Shown in pieces: positions 33,986 to 45,089 of a DNA stretch of 64,000 nucleotides. Each line of letters starts with the position of its first letter. Position 1 is the first letter of the stretch. The notes under the pieces were generated by a model. The model was not told the origin of the DNA. It was given only the letters and a program-made list of their open reading frames with translations, and did not search any database. The stretch spans positions 19,416,940 through 19,480,939 of the forward strand of contig OY997652.1 of the NCBI GenBank assembly GCA_963921795.1. Reading direction: 5' to 3'. The DNA is from Nannobrachium achirus. Taxonomy: Eukaryota; Chordata; Actinopteri; Myctophiformes; Myctophidae. Both the position numbers and the translations under genes were made by a program.

Positions 33986-34895
33986 GACTCCGTAATCAAT
34001 GAGGGGCCCAATAAGAGCACCTCCTAGTGTCTTTCGGGATTTAATATTGATCAGCGGGGCAACCCTTTGCAAGAAGCGAATTCGTTGGTTGACTTTATTG
34101 ATTACCTTGGTGGTCATTTTTTCACTGGATAGGTTAGCCTCCAGGATGCAACCCAGGTAGCAGATGTGGTTTTTTCTTTCTATCACAGTGTCACCTACTT
34201 TAATTGTGAAGTTCTCAACTAGGCTAAGTTTCTGACTAGATCCAAAGAGGATACATTCAGTTTTGCCTAGGTGAATTGAGAGTCTGTTGTCATTGAGCCA
34301 GGTGCAGATCTTGTTAAGTTCACAGTTAAGGGCCTTTTCAACCTGCAATATGTCTCTGCCTGAGACTAGGAGAGCCGAGTCATCCGCGAACAGAAACAGA
34401 TTGCAGTCACAAGCAGATGACATGTCGTTTACGTATATTAAGAACAACAGTGGTCCTAGTATACTCCCTTGAGGTACTCCACAGTTTACTGGGAGGGGGG
34501 GGGGGGGACAGAGTACCGTTGACTTCCACCATCTGTTCCCTCCCCACCAAGTAAGAGTGCATCCATCTCACTGTTGTGCTATCAAGACCAATAGCTTTGA
34601 GTTTTTCAATCAGAATAGAATGATCGACGGTGTCAAATGCCTTCTGGAGGTCCAGCATGACCATGCCGAAATATTTGCCATCGTGAATTTCACGTTTGAT
34701 GTAATCATTCAAATAGATGAGGCATGTATCTGTGGAATGGGACTCTCTGAAGCCAGACTGGAACTCGTAGATCAGTTTATTCTCTTCAAGATATTTAGCC
34801 ACCTGTTCATAGACAATTTTTTCCATTACCTTAGAGATGGAACTAAGGATTGAGATTGGCCTGTAGTTGCCAGGGTCAAGTTTACTGCCTTGCAG
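33986..34895 (-). mobile_element. 5' portion of the outer, interrupted LINE (RT domain)
   Basis: Same family as 29897-33985, truncated at its 5' end inside the RT domain (starts at GSKLDPGNYRP). Keeps QSGFRESHSTDT, MLDLQKAFDTVDHS and FADD but is frame-broken at an expanded C run (34495-34507) just after the GTLSPP segment. It stops at IDYGV, exactly where the downstream half (29896 and below) resumes with WYRDAP. Together with 29180-29896 it forms the older host copy. Confidence 0.9.
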
Positions 34896-35398
34896 GTAAT
34901 AATACATAGAAACATACTGGTACATTAAAATCTAGCAAAAATAATTTACAGAAATATAAATAAAAGTAAACATTTTAATAATTGTTGCTGACAGACTATA
35001 ATAAAGCTATTTCTCTACATATCTTAGAGTTGTCCAGTACTCAATGCTGATATTAGTGCGTTAGTGGGTAGGAGTAGGACCTCACATTACCATGTAAGAC
35101 AAATACATTGATCAGTCTCATGGTCATTCTGAACAGGACCTGTGACAAACTATACACTTGTTTAAATGTAAATACTGATCAGACTAGTTTCCTCCCCATC
35201 ATTGTTACAGTAATCATAGAACAAGCACACTGATCATTCATGCTATGGCCACGTCAAATTATGTGTGAGTACAGTATGTTTGAGAATACATAATTTATGA
35301 GACATTAGCTAATGGGTGATAAGGCATTGTCTTTCCTGGGGTCCCTATAGAAAAGGCTTAGGATGTACATATTATATGATGTGAGTGAGTGTACATCT
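34896..35398. other. Intergenic, no gene recognised
   Basis: AT-rich; no repeat family or coding pattern was recognised. Confidence 0.5.
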
Positions 35399-35590
35399 GT
35401 GGTAGCGCCTGGGATTCGAACACTGGTCTCCAGCATGGAAAGCCAACATCTTCACCACCACTGAGATATTAGGCTCTGAGACACTATTGTTACACTCACC
35501 TCCCCCCACCGGGAAACCCGACCCGGGTCAGACTCAGGACACCAATGTCTCACCCGGTATTCGAACCCGAGTCTCCCACGTGTATACCCC
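35399..35590 (-). mobile_element. tRNA-like SINE heads, two in series
   Basis: Two minus-strand B-box-like segments: GTGTTCGAATCCCAGG (about 35410-35425) with an upstream AGTGGTGGTGAAGATG A-box-like segment, and GGGTTCGAATACCGGG (about 35553-35568). Neither has a full cloverleaf. They look like heads of degraded tRNA-derived SINEs. Confidence 0.4.
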
Positions 35591-35660
35591 ACGTGTATAT
35601 ACCCCATATATATTCAAGCAATTCAAATTGCCTTACACAAAACGTCATAGATACATTTTT

Positions 35661-36838
35661 GTCTCCGCCAGGCCCGAAGGCATAATGGGGAAGACTATGT
35701 TTTCGCCCCCATCTGTCCGTCCCCGTGTGCCTCCGTCCATCTGTTACCAGCTAATCTCCGGCGCCGTTGGCCCGGTCACAACCAAACTGCACACACACTC
35801 CCTGGATGCCAATTCAAAACCTCTGCCCCACATCTTTCACGTGGCCTTGTTCTAGCGCCACCATGAGGCCGATTTCTGCTAAACACGTTTTTTGACTACT
35901 CCTAGAGATTTTGCCCAAAAATCACGTGAATTGGTAAACAGTATCTCTACAGTCATGTGATCGACATGGAGCTGTCCGATTTTCCATATTCTATCCTGAT
36001 TGCCTAAGAATGGCTTCCAAAGTTTGCAGGATTTGTCAGTTTTGAATAAAATGCCACAAATCATGAACACAGCGTGCAATTTCTTAAATTGTGCACGCAC
36101 ATTCCCCCTAGGCCAAGGAATCAGCCTCATGGTGGTGTTATAACAGGCCAATTTGTATTTTTACCTATAAGGCCACTGATCAGTGTAAAACTTTGTATGC
36201 GCTTTGTATACATTGGCTTCCAGAGTTGGTAGGATTGGTTCGTTTTGAACAAAATGCCTGAAATCAACGCAGCTTGCGATTTCCATGAAATTTTGCATGC
36301 ACAGTCCCACTAAGTCAAGGAACAACTGCCACCCTTTTCACATTGGCCTGTTATAGCGCCACCAGCAGCTGAGGCATTGACACTAAGCCTTGCCCACCTG
36401 CCTCTGGCAGGTAAAAAAACCTTTCGGGCAGGTGAAGTTTGCTTTCAGGTTGCCCGACCGGGTAAGTGCTCATTTGAGAGGGGACGCAACTGTCTATAAA
36501 CACAACACAAGATAACTGTCTAAACACCTGAACGTGGCCAGTGCGCTCTGTCTTCTGGTTTGTGAAATGTAAAATAAGAGCACTGTTTACCTATAATGTG
36601 CTGTTTTTACTGTTGCTACACTTCAAAATATAAAATAATAATTGTGAAACCATAGACATATTCAAAACACTTTTTGGAACAAAATGCCTCAAATATGAAT
36701 GCAGCATCCGTTTGCAGTGAAAGGCCGGAGAAGACATGTCACCCTTTTCACATTGGCCTATTATAGCGCCACAGGTGGCCACAATAACCTACCTGACCTG
36801 GCAGAGAACTGTGTTCAAAAGAGCACTGCTTCTAGTTC
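35661..36838 (+). repeat. Dispersed fish repeat (TCTCCGCCAG...TGCTTCTAGTT family), copy A
   Basis: Starts GTCTCCGCCAGGCCCGAAGG with CCGTCC-type simple repeats, includes CCGTTGGCCCGGTCACAACC and TCATGTGATCGACATGGAG, and ends AGAGCACTGCTTCTAGTT. Sister copies at 45090-45608 and 47746-48896 share the whole order of motifs. Codons are not conserved between copies, so it is non-coding. A hAT-like fragment at 36371-36660 is nested within. Confidence 0.75.
36371..36660 (+). mobile_element. hAT-like TTGACACTAAG fragment nested in a dispersed repeat
   Basis: AGGCATTGACACTAAGCCTT, GGCAGGTGAAGTTTGC and CAACTGTCTATAAACACAAC match the left half of 21266-21767. The right half is missing; the host repeat resumes at about 36665 (ACACTTTTTGGAACAAAATG). 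Confidence 0.65.
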
Positions 36839-36947
36839 TAGTTTTATGATGATATTTTCTGCATAGTACTGTGTCTGTCATTTAATGTTGTATGACTTGT
36901 AAAAGGGTAATAATTTAAACAAGCCAAAAGCTTTCTTGTGGTTCTTA

Positions 36948-37006
36948 TCCTTTTAGTTGACCTTTTACCAGTGAACTGTTATAAAATCTTCAATCAATCA
37001 ATCAAT
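36948..37006 (+). mobile_element. 3'-end relic of the 2A-bearing LINE family
   Basis: CCTTTTAGTTGACCTTTTAC, CCAGTGAACTGT and a tail of CAATCAATCAATCAAT match the 3' end of the element at 29897-33985 (inverted there). Severely 5'-truncated. Confidence 0.75.
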
Positions 37007-37375
37007 AAGACACAGAGCATTAAGACCCTAACCCCCATAATGGCCAATACCCATTCACCATCTCATCTACTGTACCTAAGGATTTCAAATAATGTGTTAT
37101 CTTGCTTGATAGTGAAGCATTTCTTATTTCTTTTCTTTTAATTTTTTATCCCACGATTTTGTAACCCATGTTTCACCCTGTGCCAATGCCTAAACTGTAA
37201 TCCTGGGCGCTACTCTGCCAACCTAGGGAGAGCCCCGAATTGAGCACAAGTGAGGAGGTTCCCCGGTGGGACACAGCACGTGGAAGAACACATTATTCCA
37301 ACCAGTTCCTTTGCCCTCCATGGCTGGCTGACCAGGGGTAGGCAGTATAGAGACCAGGATTACTGCATGTTTGTT

Positions 37376-37562
37376 TTTGTGTGCGTACCTACCCTAGGGG
37401 ACACAGGGAGACACGGAAAGGCCCTTTCACCAACCCCACCTAGGTTGTGGGCACTGACGACGTGGAGGAGAGGAAATGCCCCCAGCGCCCACAGCATCCC
37501 CGACGGGACTCGAACCCAGGACAGTAGCGACAACGTTACTGACTGCGCCACCGTGACCCCAG
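37376..37562 (-). mobile_element. tRNA-derived SINE, second family
   Basis: The minus strand begins GGGGTCACGGTGGCGCAGTC (A-box-like) with a B box GGGTTCGAGTCCCGTC. The body, including CCACGTCGTCAGTGCCCACA and TCCCTGTGTCCCC, is unlike the other SINEs here. The 3' end is not clearly defined and may extend to about 37250. Confidence 0.55.
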
Positions 37563-37653
37563 TTAAGCATTTCTGTGTCATACACTGATGTAACATAGCT
37601 GCTCTCTCACTCCATAAAACAATTAAACTACTATCAAATTAACCACTTAAACC

Positions 37654-37738
37654 CCATATTCTGTGGAACACCTTTGCTGAGAGAGCTCACAGTGTTGTAG
37701 ATCGGCTATTTTCAGCTAAGTTGTTGCACAGAATATGG
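37654..37738. repeat. GATCTACAAGCT-type hairpin, copy 8
   Basis: An imperfect palindrome whose outermost arms are exact: CCATATTCTGTG and CACAGAATATGG. Inside, TTTGCTGAGA/TTTTCAGCTAA and a shrunken GAGCTCACAGTGTTGTAGATC core remain. Confidence 0.65.
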
Positions 37739-37854
37739 AATTTAATATTAAGTTAAGGATTTAATATTTAGTGTAGAGCGAAAACAGAAAAGTCACTAGT
37801 GGAGAGCCCTGAGGAATTCGGACAACCAAGGATAGGATTTAAGCGATCTAATTT

Positions 37855-38102
37855 GGGGGCGGCATAGCTCAGGGGTAGAGAAACCGTAATTAGAGCCCTT
37901 TCGAATCCGGGCTCCCCTAAGTTAATGTTGAAGGGTTCTTGAGCAAGACTCTGAACCCCTAGTTGCTCCTGGTGAGCAGGTTGGTGCCTTGCATGGTTTC
38001 CTCTGCCATCGGTGTATGAATGTATGGGTGAATGTAATGCTACTAATGCACAATCTATGTAAAGCACCTTGGATAAAAGCGCTATATAAATGCACCATTT
38101 AC
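37855..38102 (+). mobile_element. tRNA-derived SINE
   Basis: GGGGCGGCATAGCTCAGGGG (A box), CTTTCGAATCCGGG (B box), a body with CTTGAGCAAGACTCTGAACC, and the tail GGATAAAAGCGCTATATAAA then TGCACCATTTA. Same family as 10983-11217. Inserted close after a GAGGAATTCGG motif also seen at 16733, so its target was another repeat. Confidence 0.87.
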
Positions 38103-39519
38103 TATTTAAGCGGTTAAACTAAGTGATGGATCTTTACCTTTCTCATTTGAGATTTTTCCACAAATTACACCTTCACTTGAGTAGCATAATTTAGTAGTCT
38201 TATGATGTATGTAATTGGACAGTCATTATACTTGGCTGCATGTAAATCTGTGTGCATTTAGTAGAAGTGACAAAATTCCCAATTGGTTGAACAGAACCAG
38301 TTCGCAATAAAACAGAGGAAAATTTAAAGTGACAGGAAATGTGTGAGACAGTCATGCTTCAGTGGAACTTGGGAGGAACCCAAAGTGGCAAAAATTGCAA
38401 ATAGTGAGAGTTATTGCATCACTGTTTGTTCAACCATCAAGAGATAATGTCAAATTGATGAAACATTGGAGAAGCTCAATTTAAAGGCATCCACACAATT
38501 GTGAAGTATTTTTACACTCCATCCAAGCACCCACAGTGCTATATGTGTATTGAATCTGCATTTGATAGTCAACCCTGGTCAGAAAAGGAATTATCCACAC
38601 CCTGACCAACCTGGCTGATAATTAGTAATTAATAACAAATCAAGTATAGAAATGTGAAATAAAAATGTAACATCTAAAGTTTAGATAGTAAAAATGTTAT
38701 TTCACACTTTCTATATTTTGCTTGTTAGAATCTACACCATCTAATATTCTATACTTTATATATAAACTAATGGTTAGTTGACCGGGATCGGATCTGTACT
38801 TACTTGGTCCACTCCTTTTCCCCATCTACACCAAATCTCTTATTTACTGGTATCACTGTCACGTTTTTACCAAAGAGCCATGACCTCCCAGTCCCAGTAT
38901 GCTCACTGCATGGAGACTGTCTACACTACAGCATGCCTGGTCTTCAACCCCGCAAAATATTCACGCCTCTTTTGCATTTTACCGGTGGCGGAAACAAGGC
39001 ATTCAAGGACATGGCACCCTGTATATTCAGGACCTATCCCCACAACAAACCCTTCCTGTTCACTTTGATAAGATAGCGCAGCCAGTAAAGCTGTTTGAAC
39101 TTCACTGTGTCTCAGTATTTGTCCTTTGTGGTTATGCTATGTTAGGACGTATGAGTGAAAATGTTCTTTCTCTACTGTTTTGTACTCCGGTGTTATGAAT
39201 ATGTCAACATTTAGTGTTTGTGTTTTTTGTCCCCTAGTGGTTCTGCCATCTCTGCCTTAGGAGGATGGAGAGATCTATGATGATTTGGTTGATCCAAGTC
39301 TGGATATCAGGTGAGAATGCATAAGTGAATGAATTGAACCATACAGGAAAAAATCAAACCTCGGTTCGAAGTGAAGCGGTGAACTTTTATTCTATGTGTT
39401 CTAGAGCTTAAGAATTCTGAATTCTGAATTCTGAATGATTTTATCTCGAGGGCCGAATTGTCATGTGAAGCTTGACCAATCCTCAAAGTATGGTCTCATT
39501 GGACATTTTTAATCATCCA
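38103..39519. other. Intergenic, no gene recognised
   Basis: Three overlapping plus-strand frames at 38778-39198 look open in all registers but show no family motif or splice structure. The rest is AT-rich. A short GAATTCTGAATTCTGAATTC triplet repeat lies at 39412-39434. Confidence 0.5.
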
Positions 39520-39539
39520 ATCATCAGACCGGGACGGAC

Positions 39540-39790
39540 ACTACACACATATTCTGGACGTACAGGACAGATAAAACCTGTTCATCCTGGACTGAAATGA
39601 CCATATATGGACATGAGGGGACACACATGGGACACACATTTACGGACAGATAAAACCTGTTCATTCTGGACTGAAATGACCATTTATGGACATGAGTGGA
39701 CACACATGGGACACACATTTACGGACAGATAAAACCTGTTCATTCTGGACTGAAATGACCATATATGGACATGGGGGACACACAAAGCCA
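39540..39790. repeat. 79-bp minisatellite, three units
   Basis: The motif GACAGATAAAACCTGTTCAT recurs at 39566, 39645 and 39724 (period 79). Units include GACTGAAATGACCATATATGG, shown here in part as the CCATATATGG palindrome intact in two of three units. Confidence 0.85.
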
Positions 39791-40624
39791 CTCCTTGGAA
39801 GCGGCTTTCACCGCTTCAAAATAAGGATAAGAAAGAAATTCATCTTTTAATGAATAAGGTTACATTTCTGTATCACCAGCATCACACGATATTGGTATTA
39901 GGGCATGTTTCAGAGCCACAGCATGTTAATGTAGATGTATCTAATGTTATAACAATGATGTAATCATTATAAAGAAATGCATCGCAAGTACAGAATAATC
40001 AAGGTTAAAAATATAAGAAAGGCCCTATTTTATAAAGACAGACATTTTATGGGAATTCCCTGCTGTTATATAACCATATCTCCATAACTTTATTGTTTGG
40101 AGTAATGATCCATGATGCTAAATCCACTCTCTGGCAATGGTGATGCAGCAAATTAAAAGCGCCCAGAATGTCTGCATGGTGAGTCTTGTAGACATAGAGC
40201 CATTCTCCCCTCTACCAGGGCCAATGCTGGTTTACTATCTAGATCATTTAGGTATTAGGGGCCAAGCCTCTATTAAAACTCTATGTGTTATTAGTGGCGA
40301 AGTCTGAAAGGCTTGAGGTTCAGCCACTCTTGAAACTCCCTTATTATTATTCTTCCGCCACTTTCACAGTTCTGGCTTGACTAGGGTGACCATATTTTCA
40401 GCCGCTCAAACCGGGACGCGAACCACTGTTGCCTAAAACCGGGACTCTCGAAGCAATGCGCACGTTACCGTGCACGCACCCGCCCATTCTCTAACGTTCG
40501 TGCACGCGCACATACACACAGCAGGGTGGCATTCAGGCAGTGAGTGATTGACAAACACCCTCAGCGTTGAATTCAGACACGCATTGAATTTGTTCATGTT
40601 TTCTGATGGTTAGGCAAGCATGTT

Positions 40625-40855
40625 GGGGCGGCCATAGCTGAATGGTTAGGGAGCCTGCCTGGGGAACCAGTTCCCCTGGTTGTCCCTGGTTCGATTCCCG
40701 GCCAGGATAGCAATGTCGATGTGTGTCCCTGAGCAAGATTCTTAACCCCTAATTGCTCACGCGCTCCTTGTGGGCTGCGAAGCAGCTGGGTTGGGCTGCA
40801 AATACTGAATTTCCCTCGCGGGAGGAGTAGTTAACTATGTATATATGTTACAGTG
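40625..40855 (+). mobile_element. tRNA-derived SINE
   Basis: GGGGCGGCCATAGCTGAATG then a B box GGTTCGATTCCCGG, a body with GTGTCCCTGAGCAAGATTC and CTAATTGCTC, and the tail ACTGAATTTCCCTCGCGGG. Same family as 1196-1613. Inserted in the hAT-like element 40382-42382. Confidence 0.85.
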
Positions 40856-41039
40856 AGTTTGGGTAACTCAGTGAGATTGTGGTAAGAGCGCTCGTTTTGT
40901 AGTTCACCACACACCAATCACCACCAGATGGCGACAACAGCCATTCACTAGTGCAGGCGCTGACGTCACTCGTTTGCGACTCTCTTTCGTTTATTTACTA
41001 GCCCAGCTCGGCTGTGTTTAGCCATTAGCTTACTATGCC

Positions 41040-41116
41040 TTACTCTAACCCTAACCCTAACCTTAACCTCAGTAAAACTATGCCTAACCCTAACCCTAAC
41101 CCTAACCCTAACCATA
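41040..41116. repeat. Interstitial telomere-type repeats
   Basis: About ten CCCTAA/CTAACC units, several perfect (positions 41044-41062 and 41083-41108), broken by CTTAACCTCAGTAAAACTATG. A shorter degenerate TTAGGG block is at 51070-51113. Both are internal, so they are not a chromosome end. Confidence 0.9.
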
Positions 41117-41151
41117 ACCTCCGTGGGGTGAGGCTATCATTCCTGCCGACG

Positions 41152-42072
41152 CTACGTGTTGGGGAAAGCAAAACATATACTGGAACAAAGGGTGTTGTAT
41201 ATTTTGTATTGCTCACTTGTATTACCTTATTTGACTTACTGTGCAGAGGTCTGGGGAAATGCCTATAAAACAACTTTACAACCATTATGTATACTCCAAA
41301 AAAGAGCATTGAGAATAGTACACCATGTTGGGTATAGGGAACACACAAATATACTATTCATGAATTCCAAGTGTCTTAAGTTTAAGGATCTGGTCAAGTT
41401 CAAAACAGCTCAAATAATGTATAAAGGCAAGAATCATCTACTCCCAAGTAGCATTCAAAAGTTATTTAAGGACAGAGAATGTGTGTATAATTTAAGGAGC
41501 AAAAATAGTTTCGAGAAACCTTATGTGCGCACAAATTTGAAGAGTATGGGTATTTCATTTAATGGAGTGACTCTATGGGACAGTTTGGATGCTGAAATCA
41601 AGAAAAGTAGAACCATTTTGCAATTTAAGATAAAATATAAAAATATGATGTTAGGGAGATACAGACAAGAGGAAGAGGGTGGGTGGGGTGTTAGGGTTGA
41701 GGGTACATGGTAATGGCGTATACCGTAGGTAACAGTATGGTTCAGCACTGTTCAGTTTTTATTATAAAACAATAGGAGGTTGTAGATAGAAAACAGATTG
41801 AATTTGATTTAAGAAATGTAAAATAGGGGTAGGACCTGATAAGCTTAGGCTTCTTTCCTACTCCTTTTCGAACAGTTATGTTATTGAAATTATTATTATT
41901 ATGCAATATTATTGTGCGTTATTTTGTGTTTTACTTTTGTTGTTTTTTGTTTTAATTGTTTTCTTTTAAGCATTATTATTATTATTATTGTGTACTAATT
42001 TGTATTCTATTTTTTGACTTTTTTAAATGGTCGAAATGTTCGAAATAAATAAACATTCATTCATTCATTCAT
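41152..42072 (+). mobile_element. 5'-truncated LINE with (ATTC)n tail
   Basis: Contains a reverse-transcriptase C-terminal frame, an AT-rich 3'UTR and a tail CATTCATTCATTCATTCAT at 42050-42072. Different from both other LINE families in the window by tail and sequence. It lies inside the hAT-like element 40382-42382. Confidence 0.85.
41156..41713 (+). CDS. LINE reverse transcriptase C-terminal fragment
   Basis: Open for 185 codons with no stop: LYCSLVLPYLTYCAEVWGNA is the thumb-region YxxLxxPxLxYxxxxWG motif common to CR1/Jockey/L2/I-type reverse transcriptases, followed by LQKRALRIV and the C-terminal TLWDSLDAEIKKS motif. Catalytic motifs A to C are absent because the element is truncated upstream; the Met at 41156 is fortuitous. 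The clade cannot be fixed by eye. Good preservation suggests a fairly recent insertion. Confidence 0.85.
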   Translation: MLGKAKHILEQRVLYILYCSLVLPYLTYCAEVWGNAYKTTLQPLCILQKRALRIVHHVGYREHTNILFMNSKCLKFKDLVKFKTAQIMYKGKNHLLPSSIQKLFKDRECVYNLRSKNSFEKPYVRTNLKSMGISFNGVTLWDSLDAEIKKSRTILQFKIKYKNMMLGRYRQEEEGGWGVRVEGTW

Positions 42073-42390
42073 ACGTTGTTGTGGCTCAAAGCGACCGCTT
42101 GTTCCACCCCGCGCCGCACAACGAGCGCTCCGTTTCTCGATCTAACAGTTTCTCTATCTAACCGTGACATATATATGTTTTCATGAAAAGAACATGTTAA
42201 ATGTCTATGCAACCACTGAAAACAGCTACTATTATTTAAATTCTAGCGAAAACCGGGACAATTTTGTAGTGAATGTTGAAAACCGGGACATATTAGTGTT
42301 TTAGAGATATTTGTCGGGACACCGGGACACGCAGCTTGAAAACGGGACTGTCCCGGCCAAACCGGGACGTCTGGTCACCCTCTGCTTGAC

Positions 42391-43534
42391 CGTGCAGTCC
42401 TTTTTACGAAACTTGGCAGTATGGTAGTAGCCTACCAGACTACGTACTAATGCAGCTATACTAATGCAGCTAACCACTGTGTGTTAACATAGGTGGATTG
42501 TTTAGCTGTGCTATGTTAGTATGGTAGAGGGCTATACAGTGTTGTAATGGTGATTCAATGTTTGGGGGGGGGGGGGGGGTGCGGTTTTAATTAATTACAG
42601 GAGTTAACAGGTTCAGACAATGGTCTATTGATATGCATATAGACTCAGCTCTTTGTTAAATCACCCTGCTGTGTCACTAAATGTTTTCGAGGTGTGAATT
42701 TGGAGGTTATTTTGAATCGATGCATGCCCGTGCGCATGAGAGGTGTGACACTGGTCAGAAAAGACGTGACCGGACCAATGCAACACTGGGACTACACCAA
42801 ACGGTGAAACCACTAAACTCAACCATTGGCCAAAGGGTGGCACTATAGCACTCAATTGAAAATCCAAACTTGCCCTGTTTGACCTACTGTACAGCCATGA
42901 AACTTCATAACACATGTGCGTCACCTCATGCCGAACAACTTTAACACTCTGACCTTTGACCTCTGACCGTTAGATCTCCCACCATTTATGAATTATATGA
43001 ATTTGGCAATGTCCATGAAACTTTTTACACATGAACTTTGGACTAATATCTAAAGGTGCATCTCAACGGATTTCTTTTAAGTTAATACATTATGTTCAGC
43101 CAATGAATATTGCACTTTAATGAAAAATATTCTTCTGCCCCTAACACATACATGCATGCAGTCTCAGTTATTTTAATCACCTTGTGAGAAGAACTCGCTA
43201 TGGGATAACCTTCAGGTTATCAGCTATATGAAAGCTGATCTACAAATTGTAGATATTGTAGCTATTTTCACTTGTTTCGGTTCCTCAGAAACATTACATT
43301 TCTATTTTGGGTCTCGAGCTAAAAGGATTGGGAACCAATGATCTCAAATAGTGTTGCTTGGTTCATAACGGAAGGATTTTTGTTATTGTCATCAACAGAT
43401 ACCGAAAAGGAGGCCATTCCTCTGTCTAGTTCAATGGAAAGAGTCGCAGCCTGTGAGTACGAAGGTCCCAGGTTCTATCCCTGTCCCCGACAATGTGTTG
43501 AGGTGTTCATGTATGGCATTTTTATCTCCTAGTC
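42391..43534. other. Dispersed repeat remainder and intergenic sequence
   Basis: 42391-42990 continues the repeat interrupted at 40381 (CGTGCAGTCCTTTTTACGAA; GGTGGCACTATAGCAC) and holds a G homopolymer at about 42563-42578. A weak hairpin-family relic is at 43229-43265 and a tRNA-like B box (AGGTTCTATCCCTG) at about 43469. Confidence 0.5.
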
Positions 43535-43928
43535 CAGGGGTCTTCAACAGGGGGTCCGGGGCCCCTAGGGGGTCCTCAGAGTTACTACAGGGGGTCCTCC
43601 AAAACTTTGTGTGATAGAAAGTTTTTTTCTAGCGTCCATATTCTGAGAACTTTAGCCAAAAATAGCCGATCTACAAGCTCACAACGCCTTGTTGGCATGT
43701 AGATCGGCTATTTTCGGCTAAAAGCTTTGGTGTAGAGGGGAAAAAGAGCAGACTAAGTACAGCGTGAAGTGAATGGTCAAGTTTATTAAGTGTTGACGGT
43801 TCAAGTGGTTAAATATCTGAAAACGCAAATTGTCATGAATCCAAAACACACTGATTGTGCCGTCAAACACTGCTTCATCTCTCTCTCAACTAAGGGGTCC
43901 TTGGCCTGAAAACGTTGAAGACCCCTGT
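43535..43928 (+). mobile_element. hAT (Charlie-like) MITE
   Basis: CAGGGGTCTTCAACAG at the left and CGTTGAAGACCCCTG at the right are near-perfect terminal inverted repeats; flanks TCCTAGTC and CCCTAGTC share 7 of 8. Carries the hairpin at 43650-43724. Related to 6931-7346 and 12688-13121. Confidence 0.88.
43650..43724. repeat. GATCTACAAGCT-type hairpin, copy 9
   Basis: AATAGCCGATCTACAAGCTC with inverse ATGTAGATCGGCTATTTTC; outer CTTTAGCC mirrored by GGCTAAAAG. Inside the hAT MITE, at the same internal position as the degraded copies in its two sisters. Confidence 0.85.
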
Positions 43929-44219
43929 CCCTAGTCGATTTCCTGCATGCTAGATATGACCGCGGCGTCAGCTGTGTAAAGTTGAAACCTAGTTTCCCCT
44001 GCAGGAATTATAAATGGACTATTATTTTTAAAAGGCAAACCGTTAAGCTTTTCAGCTGATTTGAACTGGGCTGTAAGTTGTAGTTCAATGCGTGGGTGCC
44101 TATTAAAAAGGTTGCAGGTTCGATTCCAGGCTACGTCTTGTTGACTGAATGCTTTATAAGAGTTTGAAATCTGCCATTCTAAGTAACATACTAGTAAGAC
44201 GCCTCAGGGCGACATGCGA

Positions 44220-44700
44220 CCATGCGCCAACTCTTGGCCATCTGTTACCCATATATGGAGAACCCTGGTACCCATGGAGATCCATGTACTGTATATGGAG
44301 ATATGCTGTGAGAGCCCAAACTGCTTACTCAGTTAATCGTTATGTGAAAGTCCTATGACGTCTATGACATCTGACATTTTACACCCATACATGGAGATCT
44401 CTGTCTGTAAAACCAGCCACAAAGATATAGGCTGTCTTGGCCATCTGTCTTAGCCATATATGGATTCTGTTAGTGTGGTATGTGGCCGATGTGGCCTCCA
44501 TATATGGGCATTCCCATATGAAGTCCTATTAGATATGGGCTTAATATTGATGACATATTGATCAGGGAACTCCATATAAGGGCATAAAAGGGATTCTGTT
44601 AGTGTGACATCACAGTGAAGCCAGAGCGTGATGTTAGAGCTGCAAACCCATTCTGTGAGTGGTTCCCCTGACATCACAGAACAAACCCATAGAACCACAG
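44220..44700. repeat. CCATATATGG-rich dispersed repeat, block 1
   Basis: Exact CCATATATGG at 44249, 44454 and 44498, with the linked motifs GGATTCTGTTAGTGTG, GGGCATAAAAGGGATTC and GGTTCCCCTGACATCACAG. The same modules recur at 51600-51805, 53170-53310, 54230-54421 and 57158-57790. CC(A/T)6GG is the CArG box bound by SRF. Confidence 0.75.
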
Positions 44701-45089
44701 TGTCAGACGTGATAGACAGACAAGCTGTGAACGTTCACATACTAATCTGCGACCTACAGTCGCAATAAAGACATGCCTTTTTAATATCGACAATCCCTCC
44801 TAACTCTGCTCAGCCATTTAAAATGCTCATTTGTTAATTGCAGGGTGTTCTTTTTGCTCAAGTTCAGTCTTCTATGTTGCATATCGCTTTTTCTCATTGC
44901 TTAGTGCGTTGACATACACTGACATTTTGCACCTTACTTCCATGTACAACACACTTTGAGTTTTTTTTATGTGTTTTGCTTGCATCTAAACCACCGTCCA
45001 TAAGTATATCGTTCACATCTGCTGCTATGCTCACCCACCTTTGTTTTCTTGTTTCCTTCCCACTTGCCCCCTTCTACTTTACTTTACAA
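44701..45089. other. Intergenic, nothing recognised
   Basis: AT-rich sequence without clear repeats or coding pattern. Confidence 0.5.

Larger units (their letters stand above)
40382..42382. mobile_element. hAT-like element (2.0 kb) with nested SINE, telomere repeats and LINE fragment
   Basis: Left end TAGGGTGACCATATTTTC and right end GACGTCTGGTCACCCTC are inverted around AGGGTGACCA and carry subterminal CCGGGAC motifs. Flanks GGCTTGAC (40374-40381) and TGCTTGAC (42383-42390) match 7 of 8. The host repeat is continuous across it (TTCTGGCTTGAC / TGCTTGACCGTGC). The inside is occupied by a SINE (40625-40855), telomere-like repeats (41040-41116) and a LINE 3' part (41152-42072); no transposase frame remains. 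Confidence 0.8.

Noticed and set aside
30936-34853. Many plus-strand frames of 60-98 codons
   Set aside because: Antisense shadows of the LINE endonuclease/RT frames on the minus strand.
38778-39198. Three overlapping plus-strand frames of 90-99 codons
   Set aside because: All three registers are open over the same interval with no conserved motif; probably chance.
41040-41116. Chromosome end or telomere
   Set aside because: The block is short, interrupted and internal, with ordinary sequence on both sides.
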